Positions 35,881-46,693 of a stretch of 57,160 nt of DNA are shown here, one piece after another (within the stretch, counting starts at the first letter, position 1; each line of letters opens with the position of its first letter). The notes under the pieces were generated by a model that saw nothing but the letters and a program-made list of their open reading frames with translations, ran no database searches and had not been told where the DNA came from. The position numbers were made by a program, and so were the translations under genes. The DNA is from Guillardia theta CCMP2712. Lineage: Eukaryota; Cryptophyceae; Pyrenomonadales; Geminigeraceae. The stretch lies in NCBI RefSeq assembly GCF_000315625.1, contig NW_005434583.1, positions 265,616-322,775 of the forward strand. Reading direction: 5' to 3'.

Positions 35881-36346
35881 TCTCCCACTCACCCACTCAC
35901 CCACTCTATCCATTCTTCATCCTGCATGATTCTCATTCCCCATGCGTTTCTCTTCGTCAATCCGCCTCCACGCGCCATGTACTGAGTTTCCCAACATTTT
36001 CACTCTTTTGTTCCTTCTCCCATCCTCCTTTTCCTCTTCTTCCTCCTCCCCCCCCCCCACACCCGCCTCCTATCCCCACATTATACCTTCCTCGACTGCT
36101 TCTCTTCATCCTCTCTCCCTTTCATGCCTGCCCTGCCTTCGTGTCCCCCCCCTGAGCCTTCTTGCTGCAATGTTTCAGGTTCAGTCGCTGGTCGCACTTG
36201 TGAGAGTTGCTTGTTAACATTTGACACTTTTCAAGCCTCCCTTGGTTCTAGATACCAATCCTGATCTTCTACATACTACTTGCTCATTTTCTACATACTA
36301 ATCATCATCTTCTTGACTACGGTACCAACTTACATGTAGCAGAAAC
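35881..36346. other. Pyrimidine-rich 5' flank of the RS-S1-FHA gene
   Basis: Long C/T-rich stretches (35990-36160) without a coding signal on the plus strand. It probably includes the promoter and 5' leader of the next gene. Confidence 0.45.
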
Positions 36347-38566
36347 ATGCGCGAGGATTCTCCCAGGTCGGCGCAGAACGGAGAGGAAAGGTATGCTATG
36401 TGTTGTAGGGTTTAGGTTTTTTAACGCCTCAATTCTGTTCTCTTTCAACGACGATAGGAAGGGCAGGGATCGTTCAGCGTCACGCTCATTGTCTCCAAGA
36501 CGGAGGTAGATGAAGGAAAGGCAACAATACCTTGAGTGTCATACAGATCTCCGCGCTACAGAAGCAGATCTCCTCGATATAGAAGCAGATCTCCGCGCTA
36601 CAGAAGCCGATCAAGGCGAGTTTTTATCCAAATATGGGTTTGCTGAACTAGTTTAAAATCTGAACAGGTCAAGATCGTTTGAAAGAAGATCGAGGTGATA
36701 ATGATTATCTACGAGTTGCGTTGGAACTGAGCATGCTTTGCTTTGGTATCCCCATGTGAGCAGGTCGAGGTCATTGCCAAGACGCGACAGGTTCAAATAG
36801 TTGAAATTCTTGTATGTTTGACCCAGGCACACAGACGATCAAGATCACGATCTCGTTCACCTCGATACAGCAGGTGTCACCCTGGAAGGAAAAATCTGAG
36901 TCGGACTGAAAGTCAATGGAATGCAGACGCCAGCGAAATCCCTCGCCACCCCCTCGTGGAAGACGGTTTGAGAGGAACGAGGTGGAAACGCTTCACAATC
37001 TCCAACATCTGAGATATTAGCGGCAGCAGGGAGAAGAAGGACGCAGAGAGTTCAGGCGAGGGCCCAGGCGTAATGAACCTTTCGATCCTCCTGCAATCTT
37101 CTCTATCCATCAGGGAGTTGTTCGCAGAGTCGCAGAGTTCGGAGCCTTTGTGGAGATTGAGGCGCTGGTGAAGTAGAGGCTCTGCGCCGGTGGTACTCTG
37201 ACGTCAATGCAGCCCGGCAAGTGGGGGCTCGTCCACTTCTCTCAGATTGTCAACAAGCCTGCAGGAGAGAAGGCGAGTCGGATGGAACATGAAGTCCTAG
37301 ATTCTTTGTTGACATGTGTGGTTACAGGTGGTGGTAGATGAAGAATTGAAAGTCGGGGACAATGTCAGGGTGAAGGTAGTCGACCTTTGCGTTGCATTGA
37401 TGAGATTTGATCGATCATTGAAGGTTCTTTCTGTGGATGTGGAGAACCAGAAGATTTCTTTGAGCATGAAGGTTTTTGCTCCGATCAAAGATGAAGCAGA
37501 GTGCGTTTGACAGTTTGAGGTCAGTTTGTCGACCAAGAGACTGGGGAAGATTTAGATCCTTCATTGGTAATATTCTTGAGCGTTGTTTAGATACTCAGAA
37601 AGAAACCAGGTTGCGATGGAGAAAGAAAAACAGAATGACATGCAGCGAAGGAGAGCAGGAATGTCTACTTGTCTTGCTCTCTCCTTCTGTATATGACGAT
37701 CGTAATTGATCAGCCCGAATGCCCCGTGATGATTCAGAATATAGAAATCATGAGTGGGGCAAGAAAACTGACAAGAAAGATAAAAACGAGGAGGAGGAGC
37801 CTGAAGAGGAGGGCAAGAAAGAGACTGCCAATTATGGACTTTCTGGCCTCCTGGCTTCTGAGACCCGCACATGGAAGGTAATATTTTGAAATGTTTTCCG
37901 CGGCATTTAATTTTTGTTCAAGGGAGTGGAGTTGAAGTTCGTTGAACCGATGGAGGCGAGGATGCCAGACAAGAAGTGAGTTTGTTAAGAGTGATGGCAT
38001 GGCTCAAGGCCTCTCAGGTGGAGACTGTATGAGTTCAAGGGGGACGAGCAGCTCCGTATCCTTCACTTGCACAGATGTTCTTGGTACCTCCTTGTCTTGA
38101 TTCTACAGCAGTATGTGATGCTTTCTCAGCTACATCTTCGGACGAGATCGCAGCTTGGAGCACTTTCCAGGTTTTCAGCTTGCTCTCTTCGCAAAGTCAA
38201 GTTTTTGCAGGGTTCGTCGCCACCGACCATCCTTCCTGCTCAAAGCAGCACGCGGTCATTCAATTCCGGCAGCACGAGAAGGTCAATCTCGACGGTTATG
38301 CTTCCGAGCTCACTTGCTGCTGATGCGCAGGATGACGGAGTGGGAGGAGTCATCCTGAGCGTGAGGCCGTACCTGATGGACCTCAAGACCACAAACGGTA
38401 AGAACGGCGGACGCGCTCTCTCGCTTAGTTTACAATGACTTTAGGAACACAACTCAATGGCGAACGGATTGACGACATGCGCTACTATGAGCTCAAGGAG
38501 CGAGACAACATCAAGTTTGGCAACTCGTCTCGAGACTACGTGCTTCTCCATGAATCGTCCACTTGA
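36347..38566 (+). CDS. RS-domain protein with S1 RNA-binding and FHA domains (ZCCHC17/SNIP1-like fusion)
   Basis: ATG 36347 starts MREDSPRSAQNGEE. Short exons build an Arg/Ser domain (RSPRYRSRSPRYRSRS; RRSRSRSRSPRYS). Exon 37011-37159 opens an S1 fold (FSIHQGVVRRVAEFGAFVEI), continued by KWGLVHFSQIVNKPAGEK, VVVDEELKVGDNVRVK and VLSVDVENQKISLSMK, then FVDQETGEDLDPSL, which parallels nucleolar protein ZCCHC17. A Lys/Glu linker leads to NYGLSGLLASETRTWKG and GVELKFVEPMEARMPDKK. The FHA domain follows (WRLYEFKGDEQ; TDHPSCSKQHAVIQF; RPYLMDLKTTNG; GERIDDMRYYELKERDN), ending LLHESST at 38566. That part matches SNIP1/DAWDLE, spliceosome and miRNA cofactors whose FHA binds phosphothreonine. A nuclear RNA-processing role follows. 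One donor near 37276 appears to be GC rather than GT. Confidence 0.85.
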
Positions 38567-38838
38567 TGCGCTGGGGAACAAAGACAGCCTAGAAGAGAGC
38601 CACGTTCTTCTCCTTCTCTCTGGATGCCTGATGCTCCTCCATACCTGGCGTTGCTGCCGCCGGTGAGCTCAACGAGGAGCTGGTGAGGGAGATGGCCGAC
38701 GGAGAGTTCAGCCATGGCTGCATGCTTCCCTGCTCTTCAAAGAATTCGTTGGTGGGTGAATTCGCGGGATTCTTGAGCTCATGCTTGTCGTTCCTGCGCT
38801 TTAGTGAGGGACCAGAGCGAGGCTGAACCATCAGAGTT

Positions 38839-39131
38839 TTACCAATCAGAGTCAGCGGGTTGAGGTTGCCAGTCAGGCGTGACTGGAGACGTCGACTTGC
38901 TCGCCTGATGCTGGATTGTCTTGTCCTCGCGAATGTTGGCGGTTTGCTGCCTGACAGCGGCAACGATCTCGCTCACCTACGACGACACGCAAGTCATGGG
39001 AGACACTAGCACGCAAGGCCGACCTTGAGGAGCATTTTTCCGTATTCCTCTTGAGTGAAAGAGGCATGGTTCGTCTGGACGCCCTTTGCGAAATGTTCTT
39101 TTCTCTTCACCCCTCGATCGGTCACTACCAT
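38839..39131 (-). CDS. Small unassigned protein (about 80 residues)
   Basis: Two exons. ATG at 39131 gives HFAKGVQTNHASFTQEEYGK then MLLK, a 45-base intron (38977-39021), then VSEIVAAVRQQTANIREDK and PDWQPQPADSDW with stop at 38839-38841. It is mostly helical and charged, with no family recognised. It starts only 11 bases after the stop of the MORN gene on the same strand, which is odd for two independent eukaryotic genes. It may be a 3' part of that gene joined by a splice I cannot see. The stop could also be spliced past to continue leftwards. Confidence 0.4.
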
Positions 39132-39142
39132 ACACCATCCGT

Positions 39143-42100
39143 TCAATTTGCCCCCTCCCAAGCTCCTCGAAACTTCCATCCGCTCTTGTAGGTGAAAGCG
39201 CCAAACCCATTGAACTTATCCTGGAAGAATTCGCCTTCGTAGCAGTCACCGTTGGCGTAGGTGTAGTGACCTTTCCCATGAGCAAACCCGTCATGCCACT
39301 CCCCCTCATATTTGTCGCCGTTGGACCATATGCAAGTCCCGAAGCCTTCGAACACGCCTCTGCTCCAGTACCCGTCGTAAATCCTTCCGTCTGCCCAAAC
39401 TGTGATACCTCTGCCATTCGGCCAGCCGTCCTTGAGCTGACCCTGGTAGGTGGGCTTGGACGCGTGCAGCGTTAGTTGTGTGCTTGATGGGAAAGTAGGA
39501 GAAATCCAAGGGATCGCCAAGTTGTCTTGACTTTGCTCGCCTGCAGGCACCATTGGCTGCGATGAGCTTGGGGAGGCTTCAAACATCCCCTGGAATGATT
39601 TTCCATCAGTTTCGGGACTGCGCGTTTTGACATCTGAGTTATTCGAATTTTCTGGAGAGCTCTTCGTACTCTCTGCTGTGGATTTGTAAAGAATGGACAA
39701 CAAGTTCATTTCTCGCTCCTGCGAGTCTGATAATCTCTTTGACAAATTTTCAACTTTGCTCTGTTCAGTTTCAACCAACTTGCGGAGATCTCCCTTCTCA
39801 GCGTCATTCTTCTTACTTTCTTCTTCAAGGCGACTTTCCAGAAGAACCTTCCTTTGAGCGAGTTCCACTCCTTGAAACTGAAGCGATTTCAGCTCAGCAT
39901 TGGCTTGCTCTAGCAATTCGAACTTTTCATTTAGCATCTGTTTGGTTATTTCATTCTGTTCTTTCAATTCTTCAATCAACTGGTTGGCCTGCACAAATAA
40001 CGATGAGCTTCCCGTACATAAAGAACACTCAGACCTGAGACAGCTGACCCCGCATGTTCTCCTGTGCTCCTTCCAGCTTTGAAACCTTCGCTTTCTCGGC
40101 ACTCAAAGTGATCTCGAGTTGCTCCTTATCATTGTTCAATTTCAATTCGAGTCCATGGATGATATCCTTTGCCTGTCGGAACATTATTGTGTTGTAGACC
40201 AGCCAAGACGGAGTTTACCACATTCAGCTGTTTGAGGGCCTCTTCTTTGTCGACTCTCTCCTTGTTCAAGATGGCATACACTTCTTCTTTCTCGCTTCGC
40301 TCTCTCTCTATTTCGATAGCGCTATTGAATCTTTGCTTCTCCAAGGCGGAGTGGTTGTCTTGAAGCTGGTTCTCAAGATTTGCAATGTAGCTTTCAAGCT
40401 TACACAACACTGATCAGTTTTACAGCAAACGGGCAGAACAAATCACCTCTTTACTCTTGTGCTCAAGAACTGCACGTGCTTTTGTCTCATTTTGCATCGT
40501 CGAGGACACAGCTAGGACGATCTGCTCAACCTCACGATTCCAGTCCTCTACCATGTTGGCTTGGGATTCAAATGTCGGGCCTGACCTCGGCAGATGTTGA
40601 CGAAGGTTGTGCACAAGTACGTCTAGAGCATGTCGAGTTGATCTCAGTTGATTATCCTTTTCGGCTATCATCGACTGGATCGCAATATTGTTTCTGATCG
40701 CTTCCTCGTCGTCACTTTGAGCATAAACCTTGAAAGAAGACTGCACAACATTGTCCCTCTCCTGCTGCAATAGTTTTATATGAGAGTTTGCAAGTTCAAG
40801 GCGCTGCTCCATGAGTTGATGGTGATTATCCAGATCATCTTCAAGCCTTTTAAAGGCCTGTTTCCATCGTTTGATTTCTTCTTCGTAGTCTGATATCGTT
40901 TGACTCTTGGCATCCAATGATTCTTGAAACTTTTTAAGTTCACCTGAGCTCTGTTCTTGATTATACAGGCTACACTCGTCGTCCTGCATTTCCAAGAGTC
41001 AAATCAAAACAGCAGGTTTCAACTTACCATTCGTGAAAGTTGAAATTGAACACCTTTCTCCTTGCAGATCTCAATGCTGTGTGGAGAATAGTTTTTGCAA
41101 AATGCACTCTCTGAGTTCCGAAATTTTCGAAAGATCTCCAACACAATATGTGCAGGTTCTTTCACTATTGCAGCACCATTTCCGCCAATGGTAAGCAAGA
41201 TAGACTTTCCGATCGCTCTCAACTCCGCTACCTGCTGCTTGGGAACTTCAAGACAGTGAAATAGAAGATGTTGGAGGTCCTGTTCCAGGACATTCTTTCC
41301 AACCCTGATGGTCAGAGTGACGTCTCCGTCTCCCGCAAGAGACTCGAGCATGCTTTGAGTGGAGTGCAGTCTGTTGCTGTGTAACGCGTGCAGCTCATTC
41401 TGCAGGTCGATGATCTGAGCCTCCAGCTTTTCAACGTGCAGGCTCCATTTCTTTTCTGCATCTTTGGCGTTCTCCTTCAAGTCAAGGAAGTCCAATCCCG
41501 CCTTTTGCAATCTGTCGATCTCTTTCCTTTGATTTGAAATGATTTCAGACGAATCAAAAAGCTGCGATTTCAAAGATGCGATCTGTGATTCGCTAAAGGC
41601 TAGGTTCTTGCGGAGTTTCTCCATTTCTTTTGGCATCTGATCATCTTGTTGTATCAGCACGTGTTTCTCAGACGATGTTGCATGCCCTGAGCAAGGTAAT
41701 CAATGTGCATCGCGCGAGTCTAATCAAGCTTACCCACTGAGTCCGGTCGTTCTTCCCGTCCGTGTTGAGTCTTCAACTCTTGACGAACATACCTAAGCTC
41801 TATTTTGAGATTTTCTAATTGTTTTTCTAATTCTAGATTCGTTGCAATCAGATTTTGATAATCTAAGAAATTTCACAAATCAGAAACAAATCGAGCTTCT
41901 CGATCGTCTTAAACCTGAGGTGGAATGCTTCGCATAATTCTTCTTTTGTGACTCTTGCACCCCTGTTTCTGCCTCCAGACTGAATCGTAAGCTTGACTTC
42001 GGCGCTGAGTTCATTTCAACATTGTCTCTCGCTTCGTTCCTTGCAGATTTCATCCCCTCTTTTGCTGCTGCCTTCCACGAAAACATGTTAGAGAAAGATC

Positions 42101-42350
42101 TTGGCGGAGGATGAATATTATGCTGAGAAGCTTTATCTCCTGTGAGTGCCCCTGACAGTTTGTAAGCAACGTTTCCTCGAAATTGTTGGCGTAGCATTTG
42201 CAGCTCCATCCTCTTGCTCGCAAGCTCTGCCTCCGTCACTCTTGAAGCTGGTCCATCTCTGAACGCCCTGACCGCTTCGTCGACGCCACTCGCGTCAGTA
42301 TCAGCAAGAGCAGACTTCGGCGAAGATGCATTTCTTGCCAGCGAGTCCAT
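39143..42350 (-). CDS. Long coiled-coil protein with C-terminal MORN repeats
   Basis: The start at 42350 (MDSLARNASSPKSALADTD) is the first ATG of a long exon; an extra upstream exon from 42575 is possible. Most of the protein is coiled coil in several exons, for example LELEKQLENLKIELRYVRQE, EKKWSLHVEKLEAQIIDLQN, YEEEIKRWKQAFKRLEDDLD, SAIEIERERSEKEEVYAILN and ELLEQANAELKSLQFQGVEL. The C-terminus has four to five MORN repeats (GQLKDGWPNGRGITVWADG; YDGYWSRGVFEGFGTCIWSNG minus its first residues; YEGEWHDGFAHGKGHYTYANG likewise; YEGEFFQDKFNGFGAFTYKSG), ending FRGAWEGAN with stop at 39143. MORN repeats bind membranes or scaffold proteins, and coiled-coil/MORN proteins are common in the protist cytoskeleton and cilia. 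That location is inference. Confidence 0.8.
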
Positions 42351-43022
42351 GCTGGAGGCTTTCAGTGCGATTCACGGATCCAGCCTCTTGCCCGGCCCGG
42401 CAGTTCGGTATCAAGCTGCTGCCGAACAAGCCCTCCACCAGCTGTAAGTCGTTCGGGGTGAGAGACGGAGGAAGGGTCTGCGATAGGCAGGAGCGAGAGA
42501 CTCTCAGAGGAGGACGGACTCGGAGTCACTAGTAGGAGCCGTCTGACGACCAGCAGCCCCTTCACCGCGCGCCATAATCAGGTTCGAACTAAAATCATCG
42601 ATGTAATTTAAATCTACTTGTAATGTTGAAGGGCGGTAGTAACCGACCGTTATTTTTAGCGCAAAAGGACCGCACTGTAACTACTGCAACTAAAAAGTAA
42701 CGGCTCAACGGGATTCTTGCCGTCAACCCTGCAAACTGGAGAGAACATGCAGGAAAATAAGAGGGGGAGGTGGGGTTGAAGCTTGAGAAAGCTGAGATGC
42801 TGTAAAGGTTTCCTTTCCTAAAGCAGTTGCTGCATATTCTACAAACATTGGACTATTGTGAATACTCCATCATTCCATAGTTTTTGAAGTTTTATGAGCG
42901 AGTCAACAAAGGGGAAAAGTATACAGAAAACGATTTCATTCTTTTTTTGTCGAGAGATGTGGAGATATCTAGAATTGACATCTTCACCATTAGTTTCTAA
43001 TTTGCTTTAATTTACAGAGACT
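42351..43022. other. Divergent intergenic region
   Basis: Lies between the MORN gene (minus) and the CCCH gene (plus), so both promoters should be here. AT-rich from about 42820. No repeats or RNA genes seen. A short minus-strand frame from ATG 42575 (MARGEGAAGRQTAPTSD) could be an alternative first exon of the MORN gene. Confidence 0.45.
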
Positions 43023-44153
43023 TTGCCACTTATCATGCAAAACACAAATGGATGGATGGGAGAGGCGGGTTCGTTCGAAGCAAGGGTAAAACGAAATAGC
43101 AGAGCGAACATGTCAGCACGGGACTCTGAAAGAGTTCAATTATATCAAGACGTAAACAATCCTGCGGGTCAAGCACTTCTTGAGTTCAGCAACAGGGCCA
43201 GCAGCTTGTTCAGCAAGATTGACGCGAAGGGGCCGGAGGGAACACAAGACAGGACAACAGGAGCTTGGGTGGTCAAGTCTGAATCAAACGAACTGACAAA
43301 CGTCACTGAAGATTCCAGAGAGAACCCTGAAACTTGGAACCCTAGGCGACCAACCTCAGTCTTCTCAACAACAGAGGAAACGTCCTATCGGTATTGCCCG
43401 GGCATGTCCTTGTTGCTACTGAGCTGCATTCCCAGGGATTTGGACAAAGACATTGAGGTGCTTGATGACAATCCATACGATCGCATTTGTACACAGAGCA
43501 AACACCAGGACAAGACAAGCACGAGAGAAGAGGTTGACGATGACGTCATCTTCATAGGTTCTTGTGGATCTGAGTCTACGCTGCTAAGGGAGAGCCAACG
43601 CTTCAGGGGAATTCTGGAGGAAGGTCTGGAAGGCGGTCGGGAAGGGGTTCGTAGTCAACCAAGTGATCCTCCCAAAGACAAGAAGCTGAGCAAATCCATG
43701 GAGGCCCCAGCGACTTCGCACATTCCCTCAAGAACTTCCCAGGCAACGAACAAGACTTGTTTTCAATTTTCACAGACAGGGAAATGCAGTCGTGGGTTGC
43801 ACTGCAGATTCAAGCATGAAGTGCCGGACCATATCAAAAATCCAGAGCGGTACCTCTGCTATGAAGTTGATTGGACCGAAGAAGAAGATCCGCGGAAAAA
43901 TGGGGAGGCAGCTGCAGCAACATTCGAGCTTCTCCGCTCCCAAAAGAGAATCTCTGAAGAAGAGTTGCAACAAGACCAAGCGAGAAAGGAGCAAGAAACT
44001 TTAGAGAGACAAGCTCGTCTAGAGTCTAAGAAAGCAAAGACGATGTGTGAAATCAGGCAGTCCGATATGCATGCTGGGTCCGAACAAGAAAACAAGAAAT
44101 CTCGATCCAAAAAGATTGTCAAGACCAGCAAGCTAAGTTTTATTGATGAATAA
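43023..44153 (+). CDS. Single-exon CCCH zinc-finger protein
   Basis: One uninterrupted frame of 376 codons, unusual among its intron-rich neighbours. The N-terminal half is polar and probably disordered. DDDVIFIGSCGSES in the middle resembles a SUMO-interacting motif (acidic run next to VIFI), which is my inference. Near residue 245 lies one zinc finger, CFQFSQTGKCSRGLHCRFKH, of spacing C-x8-C-x5-C-x3-H, the RNA-binding CCCH type. It is followed directly by VPDHIKNPERYLCYEVDWTE, resembling the conserved VPD...P.....Y motif of TSSC4-type U5 snRNP factors. The C-terminus is Lys/Glu-rich (KKSRSKKIVKTSKLS). A nuclear RNA-processing role is likely; TSSC4 kinship rests on a short motif. A second ATG at 43035 is an alternative start. 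Confidence 0.7.
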   Translation: MPLIMQNTNGWMGEAGSFEARVKRNSRANMSARDSERVQLYQDVNNPAGQALLEFSNRASSLFSKIDAKGPEGTQDRTTGAWVVKSESNELTNVTEDSRENPETWNPRRPTSVFSTTEETSYRYCPGMSLLLLSCIPRDLDKDIEVLDDNPYDRICTQSKHQDKTSTREEVDDDVIFIGSCGSESTLLRESQRFRGILEEGLEGGREGVRSQPSDPPKDKKLSKSMEAPATSHIPSRTSQATNKTCFQFSQTGKCSRGLHCRFKHEVPDHIKNPERYLCYEVDWTEEEDPRKNGEAAAATFELLRSQKRISEEELQQDQARKEQETLERQARLESKKAKTMCEIRQSDMHAGSEQENKKSRSKKIVKTSKLSFIDE

Positions 44154-44215
44154 GTCGATAAATCAATTCTCAATTTGCCCAGAAGCAAGAATGGACTTCC
44201 TGATCCAAGTAATTC

Positions 44216-45928
44216 TCACAGAGTTTTACTTTTCATGTTGATCATTTCTTGAAGGGCGCGGAACACATTGTTTGTTTCACTACCCATCAGCTGGCCGCAC
44301 TCTTCCACGATGACCTGTCATTTCATCACTCAGATATCAAGGATGTCCTCTAACCTTGCGCAACGGCTTGTAGTCCTCCCCTACTGTTGGAACCTATTCA
44401 CCATCAGTCGTGTTTGACCAGTCCAAGAAAATCTTGTACAACCTCCGTAATCTTGTCTACGGTATTCATCCCATCCAAAACCTGCAGAAGATTCTTGACA
44501 AGAAGCAGATGACAAGCTGCAATCAACTTTGCCGAACACAACAAATTTGCCATCGAGCCACTCAGTGTTGTTGCAGGCAACTATGAAGAACTGACAGCCG
44601 TTGGAATCAGGCTCACCTGTTCATATTAGCCACGCTAGTCACAAAGCAGGCTATCACCAGCATTAGCCATGGAAACCGCCCCCCTGAAATGTTTGGTCGA
44701 GAGATTCTCATCTAGAAACCGCATGCCACCAAAAATGCTGTGAAAGAGCATGTGAGAACGCGAAGAAAACAGGCCAGGGGCGAGGTCAAGAACAAACAGA
44801 GCACATACCTATAGCATCCCGTCCCATCGTACTTCACAAAGTCTCCACCCTGAATTAGCACACTGCATTTGTAGATCAGTCAGTGGAGTAAGAGATGAAG
44901 CAGAAGACCCCTTGACGATGCGGTGGATCAGCGTGTTCTTGTATCCTACCGGCTTGTGGTTCCGTGGGTCTTTGACCTCACAGGGGTTCAGAGGGGTGTT
45001 AAGACAAGGTTAAGCTTGTTTTCACCTCGCCAGTGCAGAAACATCGAAAGTTTTCAGCAGTCCGCGGAACAATGTGTGAGAAGAGCTCAATGGTTATTCG
45101 ACCTTCGTGCTCGATCGTCGACTGTCTGTGGTTGCCAGTGAGATTTCTCGACAGGCGTACATTCGTTGCTGCCTGTCAAGCGATCGGATCGCCACGTCCA
45201 AGAACACAACGGCATTCTGCTGATCTTCCATATCCTCCAACCAAGGCGGAGGCCATCGCTTAGCGTAGCGCTCCATCCTCCAAAAGTCTCTCTCCTCCTT
45301 GGTCATGTTAGCGTCATCGCGTAGCTGTAGCTCAATGTCAGAAGAGAAGCTCGAGAGGACTTCAGCTTTTCCCACCTTTTCCCACGCTGCCTCCGGGTTG
45401 CACTCAACCTCGCTTCCGTTCATCTTCATGGGTTGAATAACGCGCTTAGCTTCCTCCTGACTGATGCCAAGAAGGTCGATCATGCTACAAGACTCGTCAG
45501 TCACGGCAAAAGGATACTAGGAAGGTTTGGCATGGTAGAGGGGCAGGTTTGGCGATTTCACGATGGAAGGGAGGGAGGGATGGAGAAAGAGAGAGTTTCG
45601 CTGGGGGAGGGGAGACATCACAATCGGTCAGCAGCTTGATTCTCAGAGATCAGCTCGTCATCGTCGCTGTCGAGCGGCTCCTTGCTTCTCTCTCCCTCAC
45701 TCATCGTGTTCATCTGCAACCATCTAAGTCTTGACAACACAAGCAATTCAGTGCTCAAAACAGTACCTGGACGTCTTCGGACCCTCCCCGCAGACCAAGG
45801 AGTATCAACGGTTTCGCACCTCCTCTGAATCCTCTCACTCCCGCCACTGTCCCTGTACCTACCACTGCTCCATCGTCCCCGAGGTAGCATATCACCACCA
45901 TCAACAGTGACATTCCTAGGGTTTTCAT
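44216..45928 (-). CDS. Cyclophilin-type peptidyl-prolyl isomerase with hydrophobic N-terminus
   Basis: Prolyl cis-trans isomerase read across about ten exons. The start at 45928 gives [19 protein letters not shown], a signal or signal anchor. A helical linker follows ([45 protein letters not shown]). The cyclophilin fold reads [129 protein letters not shown] and [12 protein letters not shown], ending INMKSKTL, stop 44216. The catalytic Arg (HRIV), Gln (IQGGDF) and Trp (EWLDGK) are kept. The His of the usual DGKHVVFG is Phe, which may change activity or cyclosporin binding. The fold is closest to the PPIH-like class by eye. Confidence 0.85.
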
Positions 45929-46093
45929 GACAGCCCCTCCCTCCCCTACTCTCCCTTCCTCCTCACCGACTCCCTCCTCCCTCGTCCATCGTGCCCCGCA
46001 GTTCGCCTCAGAGTCCAACGCAACAAAAATGTTTGAAGAAAAAAAGAAGCGACAACCATGGCAGGAACAACTCTCTCCTCCCTCCTCCCTCTT
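45929..46093. other. 5' flank of the cyclophilin gene
   Basis: Short pyrimidine-rich spacer before the minisatellite; nothing coding seen. Confidence 0.4.
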
Positions 46094-46217
46094 CCCTCTC
46101 TTGCATGCCTAGCTCCCTCTCTTGCATGCCTAGCTCCCTCTCTTGCGTGCCTAGCTCCCTCTCTTGCGTGCCTAGCTCCCTCTCTTGCGTGCCTAGCTCC
46201 CTCTCTTGCGTGCCTAG
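46094..46217. repeat. 21-bp minisatellite, about six copies
   Basis: Unit TAGCTCCCTCTCTTGCGTGCC, where early copies have CATGCC, late ones CGTGCC. It lies in a C/T-rich intergenic region and is followed at 46360-46560 by CTTTC- and CTCTC-rich sequence. Confidence 0.9.
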
Positions 46218-46430
46218 CCAGCTACCGTTTGCTCTTCCACTTGAGCGAATAAAAACAGAAACCCTCTCTCCCCTCCTCCCCTCTCCCTCTCCTCGTCTCT
46301 GTCCCCCGCTCCTTCGCTTGAATTTTTCTGACCCGTATTCTATGCCACTTAGCCTCCTCGCCTCTCCTTTCCTTTCCTTTCCTTTCGTCTCCTTTCGTCT
46401 CCTTTTCTCTACTCTCCTTTCTTTTCTTCT

Positions 46431-46475
46431 CGTCTCGTCTCGTCTCGTCTCGTCTCGTCTCGTCTCGTCTCGTCT
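46431..46475. repeat. (CGTCT)n pentanucleotide microsatellite
   Basis: Nine exact head-to-tail CGTCT units inside a longer pyrimidine-rich tract (about 46360-46560). Confidence 0.9.
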
Positions 46476-46693
46476 CGTTTCCTCTACTCTCCTCTCCTTT
46501 CCTCTCGTCTCGTCTCTTCTCCTTTCGTCTCCTTTCCTCTACTCTCCTCTCCTCTAGTCCACGTAGACGACTATCATTTCCGTCACCCACCTACCGATTA
46601 CTCCCATTTTTTTGAGATGTACAAAAAGGCTGACTGCAATAAAGAGAAGTAGCATTGTAAATCAGTGAGGTATACTGTGATTACAATCTACTA

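Noticed and set aside
35404-35913. Minus-strand frame rich in RRSRRTS, looking like an RS-domain protein
   Set aside because: It is another frame of the 12-bp minisatellite; the KE[DE]V frame explains the same bases with conservative changes.
46222-46590. Minus-strand frame of RRDE repeats
   Set aside because: Translation of the CGTCT/CTCTC pyrimidine repeat, no ordered sequence.
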